Source: CAZMZW01 sp964571135 (GTDB taxonomy: Bacteria; Chloroflexota; Anaerolineae; Anaerolineales; Anaerolineaceae). From it: a DNA stretch of 64,000 nucleotides. Below the pieces are notes generated by a model that was not told where the DNA came from, made no database searches, and saw only the letters and a list, made by a program, of their open reading frames with translations. The translations under genes were made by a program, and so were the position numbers. The stretch is from contig CAZMZW010000001.1 of assembly GCA_964571135.1 (NCBI GenBank), positions 124,001 through 188,000 on the forward strand. The letters are read 5' to 3'. This document shows, piece after piece, positions 43,511-52,070 of the stretch (the stretch's first letter is position 1; each line of letters begins with the position of its first letter).

Positions 43511-44871
43511 TGGCAGAAGAATTATTTATTCCCAAACTGGGACAAACAGTTGAAGAAGTCACTCTGATCAGCTGGCTGGTAAAAGAGGGTGACACAGTGG
43601 AGACCGGGCAAGGGGTTCTGGAAGTGGAGACTGATAAAGCGGTTTTCACCGTTGAATCTCCTGCAGATGGCATTATCCACATTGGACCTTTTAAAGCGGG
43701 GGAGGTAATCCCCAACCTGACTGTGGTAGCTGTGATCGGCAAAGCGGATGATAAATTTATCACGAAACAGCCGGTGGATAAAAAAACCGAGGCGGCAGGT
43801 GGAGGTGAACAGCAGACACCTCAAGAACAGCCCATTTTATTAAAGGCTTCACAGAGTGAGACTGGCAAGGTTTTCATTTCTCCGCGAGCGCGAAAATTAG
43901 CAGACGAAAAGAAAGCGGATATCACTCATATAACACCTACTGGCGGTGAAGGTGTGCGGATTGTGGAGAAGGATGTAAGTTCATACCTTTCCCATGAGGT
44001 GAAGGCCAGTCCACTAGCGCAGCGCATGGCGCAGGAAGCCAGCCTGGATCTGAGGGCAGTAAAAGGCACTGGTTTACAAGGTGAGATCACTAAGGGTGAT
44101 ATTGAAAAAGCGATCGCTCAGGCAAAGACCGCTGGCGCACACCAGCCTGTTTCAGCTGCCCCTCTGCCGGAAGGCGAGGTGATCACCCGTATTCCTCTCA
44201 AAGGTATTCGAGCTCTGATCGCCGAGCGGATGAGTGCCAGCGTGCATACCAGCGCGCGTTTTACGCTTTTTATTGAAGCAGATGCCACAAAATTAGTGCA
44301 CTTACGGGAAGAGCTGAAATCACGAGTGGAAAAAGAGTGGGGTTTTGCGCCCAGTTATAACGATCTGATGGCCAAGATCGTCGGGAAAGCGCTGCGTAAA
44401 TTCCCGTATGTCAATGCACACATGACTTCGGACGCGATTGAGCATCTGGCACATGTTCATATCGGTATGGCCACGGATACGGAGCGCGGGCTTATGGTGC
44501 CGGTGATCCGGGATGTGGATCAGAAAAACCTGCGCCAGTTCGGCATACAATTTCGAAAACTGGTCGAACAGGCAAGGACCGGGCATATTGCCCTGGATGA
44601 CCTTAAGGGTGGTACCTTTACTATCACAAACCTGGGTACCTATGACATTCTAACCTTTGTGCCGGTCATTAACTTACCCGAGGCGGCCATATTGGCGCTT
44701 GGCAAGATTGCGCCCAAACCGATCGCGGTGGGGGATGCCATTGCGATCCGGCAGATGTGGATGCTGGCGCTGGTGGTGGACCACCGCATCGTGGATGGTG
44801 CCCCGGCTGGCAAGTTCCTGCAGTTCATCAAGGATGAGGTGGAAAATCCGGATAAAAATTTGTTTGCCTGA
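43510..44871 (+). CDS. 2-oxoacid dehydrogenase E2 (lipoyl acyltransferase)
   Basis: The 453-residue E2 has a lipoyl domain with the lipoylated Lys43 in 'ETDKAVF'. A first peripheral-subunit-binding-like segment ('SPRARKLADEKKADITHI', about 123-140) and a second ('ASPLAQRMAQEASLDLRAVK', about 164-183) follow. The catalytic domain ends 'LVVDHRIVDGAPAGKFLQFI' with the HxxxDG active site. It takes the acyl group from the fused E1 and gives it to CoA. No E3 (lipoamide dehydrogenase) gene follows; a terminator does. Two E3-binding-like segments in one E2 are unusual. Confidence 0.92.
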   Translation: MAEELFIPKLGQTVEEVTLISWLVKEGDTVETGQGVLEVETDKAVFTVESPADGIIHIGPFKAGEVIPNLTVVAVIGKADDKFITKQPVDKKTEAAGGGEQQTPQEQPILLKASQSETGKVFISPRARKLADEKKADITHITPTGGEGVRIVEKDVSSYLSHEVKASPLAQRMAQEASLDLRAVKGTGLQGEITKGDIEKAIAQAKTAGAHQPVSAAPLPEGEVITRIPLKGIRALIAERMSASVHTSARFTLFIEADATKLVHLREELKSRVEKEWGFAPSYNDLMAKIVGKALRKFPYVNAHMTSDAIEHLAHVHIGMATDTERGLMVPVIRDVDQKNLRQFGIQFRKLVEQARTGHIALDDLKGGTFTITNLGTYDILTFVPVINLPEAAILALGKIAPKPIAVGDAIAIRQMWMLALVVDHRIVDGAPAGKFLQFIKDEVENPDKNLFA

Positions 44872-44905
44872 TCTAATCAGGAAATAAAAAATTAATATTG
44901 AGACA

Positions 44906-44926
44906 AGCCCCGCAAGGGGCTTTTTT
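44906..44926 (+). terminator. Intrinsic terminator of the E1-E2 operon
   Basis: AGCCCC (44906-44911), loop GCAA, GGGGCT (44916-44921), then six T. Confidence 0.9.
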
Positions 44927-45000
44927 AATACCATTTGTTAAGTGTGGGTCAAGAATTGTCTGGCAAGCTACGATATATTATGCGAGGTTGATTTGAATCA

Positions 45001-45548
45001 CGCCTGGGAGACGCAGGCTGGAGCGAGAGCCTCGCAAGGGATTTTTTCTACCCATTTGCTAAACCCGACAAAACCCGACACACTGACAAAGTGTTCAAAT
45101 GCCTGAGTCGTTGATAAAAAAATGGGGTGCAACGATACTTCTGAATATGGCTGCTCTTCCCTACTTTCAGGATGATTCGCGACCAAAAAGAAGAGCGTAC
45201 CCTCCGCAGGTGCGTAATGATAACGCCCTGCTACGAGTATCTCCGTTCTCCGCACCTGCGGAGAGCTTCGAGGGCTACTCTCCCTCTCGCACGCCGGCAC
45301 AAAGCCGTCGGCTCAAGGGATCTACGCCCACCACTCGTGTGGTGGGCTCCGACATTTCCCGACACTTTAGAAAAAACGAATGGGAAACGAATAAGTTATG
45401 CCCCACTTTCTCTTCTCCCCTCCGCCCCAAGGCTGTCCCCTGCGAGGGTCTTCGAGATACCTTGGCGCTGCAGGGATCTCCACTCCCTGCTCATGCAGGG
45501 ACCTTTGACGACACTTTAGAAGAATATTCGTTCCAGAGGAAACGAATA
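45001..45548. repeat. Hairpin-array repeat region A
   Basis: A non-coding stretch packed with short perfect hairpins. Clear ones: 45247-45264 (8-bp stem, loop CC), 45326-45347 (9-bp stem, loop TCGT), 45484-45501 (7-bp stem, loop TCAT) and 45525-45548 (8-bp stem). Two diverged copies of a unit are visible. Each has an ATCTMC box, then a hairpin, then CGACACTTTAGAA (45360-45372 and 45509-45521), then GGAAACGAATA (45383-45393 and 45538-45548). Stems differ in sequence between copies but stay paired, and the loop keeps the TCRT form. ORFs across the region are not credible. Confidence 0.7.
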
Positions 45549-45620
45549 CAATTGAATGACTGATTTGAAATAATGAATTATTTTTGGATGAATATATAAT
45601 TCTAATAAAGGAGGGAAGAG

Positions 45621-45764
45621 ATGGACGCAAGTACTAAGGAATGCCCTGAATGCGGATATGACTATATGGAATTCTATGAGAGCCAGAGCTACATCCGTTA
45701 TATCTGCCCGGACTGTGGATACACGGAAGAAGTAGATAAGAAGGAAGAAAAAGAAAAGAATTAA
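45621..45764 (+). CDS. 47-residue two-CxxC zinc ribbon protein
   Basis: An AAAGGAGGG site precedes ATG 45621. The product contains 'KECPECGYDY' and 'YICPDCGYTEEV', two CxxC pairs 17 residues apart that would bind one zinc, followed by a Lys/Glu-rich tail. TATAAT at 45595-45600 may be its -10. The length is too short for most gene finders, but the strong SD and the paired CxxC motifs support a real gene. Function unknown. Confidence 0.75.
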   Translation: MDASTKECPECGYDYMEFYESQSYIRYICPDCGYTEEVDKKEEKEKN

Positions 45765-45848
45765 TTTAGGTTCTCAATATTAGCAGGGATGGTAATTTCC
45801 AGCAGAATGGGCACTACCTGAATAAAAGTGGAGATAAATTAAATTGCA

Positions 45849-45901
45849 GCGGCGTGGGCGCCGCCCGAATCAGTAAATTAAAACGACGCTGCGGACGTCG
45901 T
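45849..45901. repeat. Two further GC-rich hairpins
   Basis: GCGGCG (45849-45854) pairs with CGCCGC (45859-45864), and ACGACG (45883-45888) pairs with CGTCGT (45896-45901). They lie between convergent genes and may serve as terminators, or be outliers of the nearby hairpin array. Confidence 0.5.
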
Positions 45902-45927
45902 CTACATCAAAATATTATTTATAGAAC

Positions 45928-46863
45928 CTATTTATATGGAATTAGCTGAATGGTGGGCAGCAGTTTTTCCACGTCCGCTTTTCGGCAATCAGCGGTACCC
46001 AGGGTCATAATGACAGCGCCCGCGGCGGCAAAACCAAGTTTGAGACCTTCTTCCATGGGTTTGCGCTGCGCCAAGGCATAGCCAATACCAGCTAGCACGC
46101 CATCTCCAGCGCCAGCGGTGCTGACCACTTTATCGACCTTGGGCATGGGGATGAGATAAGAACGGTCTTTGAGCACTGCCAGGGCATCCGCGGCTCCAAG
46201 AGTGACGATCACTTCCGTTCCGTATTTTATTAAAATTTTATGGGCTGCCTGGTAAGCGTCCTCAACAGTAATGACCGGTTTACCAGCTATAGTGGAAAGT
46301 TCCATGCGGTTGGGTTTGATCACATTCGGGCGTGCTTCCAGCGCGGGCAGGAGATATTTACCAGAAGTATCCAGTACCACCGGGATATCGCGTTCGCGTG
46401 CCATACGGACAAGATCCACCAGGATGTTCTTTTCCATGGATTTTGGCAGACTGCCGCCGGTGATGACTGCTTTGGCTTTATCCAGGGCGGCTTCATATTT
46501 CTTTAACAACTCTTTAATATGGACAGGTTTAACCAGCAGAGTGTCCACCACCAGGGTGGACTGCCCGTGGTTCTGCTCATCAATGACATGCACGTCTAGA
46601 CGGGTCTCACCCTCCACCTGGATATAATCCGTTTTCACACCTTTGAGGTGCATGAGTTCTTCCATTTTCTTACCAATGGTTCCTGCGGAAAAGCCCATGG
46701 CTTTGTTGGGAATACCCAGTTCACCCAGCACCCAGGAGGCATCGGAAGGTTTACCACCCATGCCCCACACATTTTGAGATGCACGCAAGGTTTCATTCCA
46801 GACAAAATGCTGAACCAGGATGGTCCAGTCGATGGCAGTATTGGGGGTTACTGTAAGTATCAT
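45928..46863 (-). CDS. PfkB-family sugar-phosphate kinase (1-phosphofructokinase/LacC-like)
   Basis: A 311-residue kinase with the FruK/LacC pattern: 'MILTVTPNTAIDWTILVQHF', 'NVWGMGGKPSDASWVLGELG', 'AVITGGSLPKSM', 'NVIKPNRMEL' and the catalytic 'STAGAGDGVLAGIGYALAQ' with the GAGD anion hole and base. It phosphorylates fructose-1-P, tagatose-6-P or a similar ketose phosphate at the other end. The usual 'GGKGxN' reads GGKPSD, a small departure. It follows a class II aldolase gene by ten bases in the same operon. An AAGGGATG SD supports ATG 46863. Confidence 0.88.
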   Translation of the reverse strand: MILTVTPNTAIDWTILVQHFVWNETLRASQNVWGMGGKPSDASWVLGELGIPNKAMGFSAGTIGKKMEELMHLKGVKTDYIQVEGETRLDVHVIDEQNHGQSTLVVDTLLVKPVHIKELLKKYEAALDKAKAVITGGSLPKSMEKNILVDLVRMARERDIPVVLDTSGKYLLPALEARPNVIKPNRMELSTIAGKPVITVEDAYQAAHKILIKYGTEVIVTLGAADALAVLKDRSYLIPMPKVDKVVSTAGAGDGVLAGIGYALAQRKPMEEGLKLGFAAAGAVIMTLGTADCRKADVEKLLPTIQLIPYK

Positions 46864-46873
46864 GGTTCATCCC

Positions 46874-47551
46874 TTATTTAGAATATTTGGTCATCCATTG
46901 GCGCAATTCAGTTGTACGGCGAAGCAGACCACCTGATGGGTCAGGGGCATTGAGAAGAATGGAACTCATCAGGATAATATGAGCGTTGCCGTCGATGCGT
47001 TCAAAAGAATCATAGGCCATATCCAGGTCTTTGGCGAGGACAAAAAGCCCATGCCAGGGTGCCAGTACACCAGCCGATCCTTTTTTAAGGGCTTCGGTGT
47101 TTTCTTTCATTTTTTCAACGATGAATTTGGAAAGATCATCGGAATGGGCGGGGGCAAATTTACAGACATCCACTTTGCCAAATTTCAAGGTATCTTCCAT
47201 AACTGATTCAATGGGGATGCCGGCGGCGCAGAAAATCAAGGCATTTTGGGCATGGCCGTGCACCACCGCATTTTGATCGGGGAATTCCCTGAGCAGGCTG
47301 AGATGCACTTTAGCCTCGCGGGAGATATCGCCTTCCCCTTCCAATTTTTTACCGTCCAGCTCACAAACCAGAACCTGTTCAGGGCGCAGTTCCCAGCGGA
47401 ATTTTGCTCCAGCATAACGCGGAGTGATGCAAACCAGTTCTCCTGCGCGAACCGAGATATTGCCGCCGGCGGAATCGGTGAGTTTGCGAGAATACATCAA
47501 GCGGCCGAGGTCGGCGATTTTCTGGCGAATTGCTAGAAACTCGATGGGCAT
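46874..47551 (-). CDS. Class II (zinc) sugar-phosphate aldolase, FucA-like
   Basis: A 225-residue member of the aldolase_II/adducin family. It has 'DSAGGNISVRAGELVCITP' (phosphate site), 'VVHGHAQNALIF' with the zinc His pair, and 'GVLAPWHGLFVLAKDLDMA' with a third His. Relatives cleave L-fuculose-1-P, L-rhamnulose-1-P or similar to DHAP and an aldehyde, or act as epimerases (AraD). AAGGAAAT precedes ATG 47551. It is the first gene of a pair with the PfkB kinase, so a ketose phosphate pathway is likely. Exact substrate unknown. Confidence 0.85.
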   Translation of the reverse strand: MPIEFLAIRQKIADLGRLMYSRKLTDSAGGNISVRAGELVCITPRYAGAKFRWELRPEQVLVCELDGKKLEGEGDISREAKVHLSLLREFPDQNAVVHGHAQNALIFCAAGIPIESVMEDTLKFGKVDVCKFAPAHSDDLSKFIVEKMKENTEALKKGSAGVLAPWHGLFVLAKDLDMAYDSFERIDGNAHIILMSSILLNAPDPSGGLLRRTTELRQWMTKYSK

Positions 47552-47731
47552 GGTGATAATATTTCCTTAATTACAAATTGATCATTTATTATGATGTTGA
47601 GGATTATAACACTCCAGAAAAGTCAATCCTTTCATCTGGGTCAGCATAACTATACAAAGAACTGTTTATTAATAAAGATCAAATATGATTTTCAGCTATT
47701 TATAATGATAATTAAAAGAAAGGAAATGAAA

Positions 47732-48370
47732 ATGAAACGAGATAGATTACTCCCATTACTTTCAATGATTGCGATTTTAATACTTGTTTCCGCCTGTAGT
47801 GGAAACGCGACAATTACAAGCAATAAAGCTGCACCGGCTATTGTCATCCCTTCCGATCCCACAGCAGCGCTGATCAGCAGCCTGAAAGCGCAATTGGCTT
47901 TACCTGCCTACCGAGGGAACCTGGAGAGCCAATTCCAGGGAAAGATTACCAGTATCATTATCGAATTTATAGCCCCTGATCGCTACTGGGTGAAAACAGA
48001 TTCCATGGAAGCTATTTTGATCGGAAAAGAGACTTATCTTAATATCAATGGAAAATGGAGCAAGATGGGTGTTGATATAACCAGCAATATCAGTTCTTTC
48101 CGCGATCCAAAATTAATTGAAACGGGAATATCCAATGTTAAATATATTGGCACAGAACAATTGAACGGGATTTCTGCGAGCATCTATACCTATACAAGCA
48201 GCGCAGAGTTAAATGGCCAAAAAATGGTAGCGGAGGCCAAAATATGGATCAGCCAGGCAGATAATCTACCGGTAAAAATGGAAGTGGCTGGCGAAGTGAA
48301 TGGTGAGAAGACTTTTTCCACCGTCACTTATGATTATACAAGCAAGGTAAGTATTGAAGCCCCGATGTAA
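47732..48370 (+). CDS. LppX/LolA-like lipoprotein
   Basis: The start is set at ATG 47732 with AAAGAAAGGAA upstream. The 212-residue product has a clear lipoprotein signal ('ILILVSACSGN'). The mature part is beta-rich: 'IIIEFIAPDRYWVKTDSM', 'ETYLNINGKWSKMG', 'NVKYIGTEQLNGISASIYTY', 'KIWISQADNLPVKMEV'. This pattern fits the LolA/LppX/DUF4412-like half-barrel that holds lipids. A longer frame from 47591 has no SD. A perfect terminator follows. Function: possibly lipid or precursor carriage at the outer face. Confidence 0.75.
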   Translation: MKRDRLLPLLSMIAILILVSACSGNATITSNKAAPAIVIPSDPTAALISSLKAQLALPAYRGNLESQFQGKITSIIIEFIAPDRYWVKTDSMEAILIGKETYLNINGKWSKMGVDITSNISSFRDPKLIETGISNVKYIGTEQLNGISASIYTYTSSAELNGQKMVAEAKIWISQADNLPVKMEVAGEVNGEKTFSTVTYDYTSKVSIEAPM

Positions 48371-48383
48371 AATCATGATAAAA

Positions 48384-48420
48384 AAGAGAGACTGGTGAAT
48401 CCAAGCCACCAGTCTCTCTT
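48384..48420. terminator. Bidirectional terminator
   Basis: A perfect 14-bp stem (48384-48397 with 48407-48420) between convergent genes. Confidence 0.88.
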
Positions 48421-48462
48421 ATTATTAAATGGAAATACCGATAATTAATTCAATCCTTTCGC

Positions 48463-49221
48463 TCAGACTTTGATATGTTTTTGCTTATCGCAATAAATAG
48501 TCACTGCCTGGCGGACAAATTCAGCTCCCCCCTCACGGATGCGTTCGTAATTGATGGCGAAACGAGCATCTGACACCCACATATCTGCCAGGTTGCGCAG
48601 GAATTCTGTATCGCATTTGTAAAAATATTGATTGATATAAGCATGGTAATCACCGATCGCCTTTTGAACACCCGGGTTATCGGGAAGGAGGTTGGCCTCT
48701 TTACCGACCATGCGCACAGCAATTTTTCCGCCCTCGACTTTTATTGCATCCTTCTGCTCTTTGGAATAACTTGCCCATTTCCTTTGGGATTCCTTGTACT
48801 GAGGAGTGTTTCCCCAGCGCTGGCGGGTTTCCTCTTCGTATTTGGTCTCATCAAAACCTTCAAATAGCTGCTTATCGTCCATTTTCATATCTCCTTTTAT
48901 TGTGGCAATGGTGTTTTCTATAGTAGTGATCAAGTGGGCTAATCGCTTTGATCTTATTTGCAGAGCTGTTCGATGCTTCTCCAAAGAGCCTAATAAATCG
49001 AAATCCGGACTGCTCATGATGAGCCGAATCTCATCCAGGGGAACTTCCAACTCACGGAAGAAGAGTATCTGCTGCAGGTGTAACAGACTTTCCTGGTCAT
49101 AAAAGCGATAGCCATTACTGACTGTTCCCGCCGGATTTAACAAGCCGATTTCATCATAGAACCTTAAGGTACGAGTGGTTACGCCGGCTAACTCTGCGAT
49201 TTCCTTTATTGAATAGGTCAT
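48463..49221 (-). CDS. MerR-family regulator with TipAS-like effector domain
   Basis: From ATG 49221 (AGGTAAAAGA upstream) the product is 252 residues. The N-terminus is a MerR winged helix ('YSIKEIAELAGVTTRTLRFY', 'DEIGLLNPAGTVSNGYRFYD') with a dimerisation coiled coil. The C-terminal TipAS domain is shown by 'LFEGFDETKYEEETRQRWGN' and 'GVQKAIGDYHAYINQYFYKC'. TipA proteins sense thiopeptide-like or other hydrophobic drugs. It is divergent from the branched-chain amino acid operon, 450 bases away. Target unknown; autoregulation is usual for the family. Confidence 0.92.
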   Translation of the reverse strand: MTYSIKEIAELAGVTTRTLRFYDEIGLLNPAGTVSNGYRFYDQESLLHLQQILFFRELEVPLDEIRLIMSSPDFDLLGSLEKHRTALQIRSKRLAHLITTIENTIATIKGDMKMDDKQLFEGFDETKYEEETRQRWGNTPQYKESQRKWASYSKEQKDAIKVEGGKIAVRMVGKEANLLPDNPGVQKAIGDYHAYINQYFYKCDTEFLRNLADMWVSDARFAINYERIREGGAEFVRQAVTIYCDKQKHIKV

Positions 49222-49439
49222 TCTTTTACCTGAACAAATAAGATCATACACCTTAACGTAACGGCAATGTCAAGAGGTATTTGGGATTTTATATAAGAAT
49301 CACGATTTCACCGCAGAACGAAAAACGATGTTCCAAACTGATTAAAACGAACTTAATAAATGTCATATTTACTTATTGACATTTATCATTTGCTGTGGGA
49401 TAATCTTGCAAATTAACTCCTGTCCCGGGGACAGAAATA

Positions 49440-49652
49440 ATCCAGCGGCACCGATTTCATTACCGCCAGGGGCAGTGATAAATCAAATGAACCCCGAAAT
49501 CCATTACCAAACCGGGTGCCACTTTTAATAACCTAACAGCAACTAATAACCCTGGAGCGGTGTTAAATGGACTAACCTCTCATGAGGTCTATTCCATAAA
49601 AGGAGGTGATTGGAAAGGATTTATACGTAACCAAAGCAATACTTTCGAATAA
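49440..49652 (+). pseudogene. Possible decayed coding remnant with three PGA-x2-N repeats
   Basis: Three segments encode PGAVIN (49466-49483), PGATFN (49512-49529) and PGAVLN (49551-49568). They differ mostly at third codon positions. The second and third are in one frame, which stays open to the stop at 49650-49652; the first is shifted by one base. No start codon is visible. It may be the leftover end of a repeat protein or part of the long leader of the downstream operon. Confidence 0.35.
49598..49610 (+). promoter_or_regulatory. Perfect SD-like AAAGGAGGTGAT far upstream of livK
   Basis: A full anti-SD match lies 66 bases before the start of the substrate-binding protein gene and is not followed by a usable start codon. 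The gene has its own SD at 49662-49668. The arrangement repeats that of oppA. Confidence 0.45.
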
Positions 49653-49676
49653 TCAAAATCCAAAGGAGTGAAGAAA

Positions 49677-50855
49677 ATGAAAAAGAGTTTATTGAGTGTA
49701 TTCTTGTTAGGTGCGATGATGTTAGCTTCCTGCGCACCTGCAGCTGCCCCGACAGCAGCGCCCGCTGCAGTAGCGGCCACAACCGCACCGGTAGCAGCAA
49801 AAGAGTTGAAGGTTGCTTTACTGGCCCCGTTGAGCGGTCCAGTGCCGACCTTCGGCGCCTCCACCCGCGATGGCTATTTAATGGCCGTGGAAGATGCAAA
49901 TGCGAAAGGCGGCGTGTTGGGGATGAAAGTTGTCTCAGTAGTTGCTGACAGCCAGTGCACCGCTGATCCGGCTGTAAACGCGGCGAACAAAGTCATCGAT
50001 GTTGACAAAGTCAATTACATCGTTGGTGAAGTTTGCTCCTCGGCATCCATCCCTGTTTCTGAGGTTGTCCAGGCAAAACATGTGGTACAGATCAGCCCAA
50101 CCTCCACCAATAAGAACGTTACCCTGAAAGCGGATGGAACGGTAAAAGAGTATGTATTCCGCGCTTGCTTCATTGACCCCTTCCAGGGTTTGGTGATGGC
50201 AAAATTTGCCCTCTCCAAGGGTTTTAAAACAGCCTTTATCATGTATGACAAAGCTAATGACTATGTGCTCGGCTTGGCTGAAGCCTTTGAGAAGACATAC
50301 ACGGAAAATGGCGGCAAGGTAGTTGGCAAGGAAGCCTATACCGGTAAAGATACTGATTTTTCTGCGATTCTTTCGAAAGTAGCAAGCAGCAAAGCGGAAA
50401 TGGTTTTCCTCCCCGATTACTATAACATCGTTAATTTGGCGTATGCCCAGGCCAAGGAAAAAGGCATTACCGCTCCATTCATGGGCGGCGATGGATGGGA
50501 TTCAGCCGATTTGGATAAGAAAGCCGCGGATGGCGGTTATTATTCCAACCACTACTCCCCGGATTCCACCGCCCCGCTCACAGTTGATTTTGTCAAGCGC
50601 TATCAAGCGAAATACAATAGTGTGCCGGATGCATTAGCTGCCCTGGCCTACGATGCCACCAACCTGCTCCTGGCTGGCATTGCCAAAGCGGGTGTGGATG
50701 ATCCTGTAAAGGTAAAGGATGCACTGGCTGCCCTCACCTTGGATACGGTATCTGGAAAAGTTTCATTTGATCAATTCCACAACCCCGTTAAAGCTGCAGT
50801 CGTTCTGCAGGTTAAAGATGGAAAGATCGTATTCGAAGCATCTGTTGCACCCTAG
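49677..50855 (+). CDS. livK: Branched-chain amino acid ABC transporter substrate-binding lipoprotein
   Basis: The start is ATG 49677, eight bases after AAAGGAG; GTG 49668 overlaps the SD. The 392-residue product has a lipoprotein signal ('MMLASCAPAA') and a type I periplasmic-binding fold: 'LKVALLAPLSGPVPTFGAST', 'DSQCTADPAVNAANKVI', 'AYTGKDTDFSAILSKV', 'DALAALAYDATNLLLAGI'. It captures leucine, isoleucine or valine or related compounds for LivHMGF. It is followed by a 13-bp hairpin, then the permeases. Confidence 0.93.
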   Translation: MKKSLLSVFLLGAMMLASCAPAAAPTAAPAAVAATTAPVAAKELKVALLAPLSGPVPTFGASTRDGYLMAVEDANAKGGVLGMKVVSVVADSQCTADPAVNAANKVIDVDKVNYIVGEVCSSASIPVSEVVQAKHVVQISPTSTNKNVTLKADGTVKEYVFRACFIDPFQGLVMAKFALSKGFKTAFIMYDKANDYVLGLAEAFEKTYTENGGKVVGKEAYTGKDTDFSAILSKVASSKAEMVFLPDYYNIVNLAYAQAKEKGITAPFMGGDGWDSADLDKKAADGGYYSNHYSPDSTAPLTVDFVKRYQAKYNSVPDALAALAYDATNLLLAGIAKAGVDDPVKVKDALAALTLDTVSGKVSFDQFHNPVKAAVVLQVKDGKIVFEASVAP

Positions 50856-50878
50856 CAATAGAAAGTAAATAACGTGTT

Positions 50879-50910
50879 AATGGGGCAATCCTATTAAGGA
50901 TTGCCCCATT
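50879..50910 (+). other. Intra-operon hairpin between livK and livH
   Basis: A perfect 13-bp stem (50879-50891 with 50898-50910), loop TATTAA, no U-tract. It probably protects the livK 3' end or attenuates read-through. Confidence 0.7.
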
Positions 50911-50943
50911 GCACTGAAATCTACAAATATTGAGGAAAATAAC

Positions 50944-52065
50944 ATGGTGGTCAGCAAAGCTGGAAAAAAGTCACTTCTCACCACAATCATCCAAAACCGC
51001 TGGTTGGGGAAATCCTTAATTATTCTTCTAGCAATTATTGTAATTATTAAACTATACATATCCCTGATAGCCGATCCATTGCTTTTTTTTCAGCAGGTGA
51101 TTAATGGCCTGCAGCTGGGTTTTGTGTACGCGTTGATCGCCCTAGGTTACACCATGGTGTACGGGATTGTACGCTTGATCAATTTTGCACATGGGGATGT
51201 TTTCATGGCTGGCGCATTCGTCAGTTATTTCGCCATCGCACGCTACAACCTGCATCTGTGGCTAACCAAATTAATTCCCTCCATTCCTGATGCCATCTCT
51301 CTTCCAGTCGGTACCATTACAGTCCTGCTGGTATGCATGGCTGTCTGTGCACTGCTTTCCTTCACCATCGAACGGGTTGCCTACAAGCCATTACGCAATG
51401 CGCCGCGCATCTCAGCTTTAATTACAGCCATTGGCATTTCATTTTTTCTGGAATATTTCGGCGCCCTGAACTTTGTATTTACATCCAATTACATTACCAG
51501 CAAACGACCTTTTGAAGTGACCACCTGGTATTTTACCAATAGTGGATTAACTCAACTTCAAAAAGGAGTGACGCTCCCCGATAACGTCATTATTTTTTCT
51601 AATATATTTGTCATTATTGTATTAAGTTCATTATTTTTGGTATTCCTTCTGCAATTTGTTGTCCGCAAGACAAAAATTGGCAAGGCCATGCGGGCAGTGG
51701 CCTTTGACAAGCCGACCGCGCGTTTGATGGGGATCAACGTGGATGGGGTGATTTCCATTACCTTCATGATTGGCGCCGCGCTGGCAGGTGCTGCAGGAAT
51801 GTTATACGGGATAGCTTTTCCATCCGTTTATTTTGCCATGGGAATCACACCAGGCTTAAAAGCATTTGTCGCTGCAGTATTGGGCGGCATTGGCAGCATC
51901 CCGGGTGCCTTCCTGGGAGCATTGATCATGGGCCAGGCTGAAGTAATGGCAGCAGCGTATATTTCCACGCCAATGCGGGATGCCATTGCCTTCAGCGTTT
52001 TGATTATTGTTCTATTGGTACGTCCAAAAGGCATTATGGGCGAAATCACCCGAGAGAAAGTATAG
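50944..52065 (+). CDS. livH: Branched-chain amino acid ABC permease LivH
   Basis: A 373-residue membrane protein of the LivH type. After an N-terminal extra helix comes 'QQVINGLQLGFVYALIALGY', then 'NFAHGDVFMAGAF', 'RVAYKPLRNAPRISALITAI' and the EAA-like 'KIGKAMRAVAFDKPTARLMG'. Eight or more helices are predicted. It forms the channel with LivM. An extra cytoplasmic N-terminal stretch of about 20 residues is present. Confidence 0.94.
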   Translation: MVVSKAGKKSLLTTIIQNRWLGKSLIILLAIIVIIKLYISLIADPLLFFQQVINGLQLGFVYALIALGYTMVYGIVRLINFAHGDVFMAGAFVSYFAIARYNLHLWLTKLIPSIPDAISLPVGTITVLLVCMAVCALLSFTIERVAYKPLRNAPRISALITAIGISFFLEYFGALNFVFTSNYITSKRPFEVTTWYFTNSGLTQLQKGVTLPDNVIIFSNIFVIIVLSSLFLVFLLQFVVRKTKIGKAMRAVAFDKPTARLMGINVDGVISITFMIGAALAGAAGMLYGIAFPSVYFAMGITPGLKAFVAAVLGGIGSIPGAFLGALIMGQAEVMAAAYISTPMRDAIAFSVLIIVLLVRPKGIMGEITREKV

Positions 52066-52070
52066 TCTTT

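Noticed and set aside
45201..45548. Possible CRISPR array
   Set aside because: Repeats are palindromic and diverged, with no constant repeat and regular unique spacers, and no cas genes are present.
45099..45563. Open frames of 154 and 115 codons on the plus strand
   Set aside because: They run through the hairpin array and consist of codons from inverted repeats; Pro/Arg/Ser-rich translation, no SD, no domain pattern.
49261..49670. T-box or amino-acid riboswitch upstream of livK
   Set aside because: No T-box consensus or lysine/glycine riboswitch core could be recognised.
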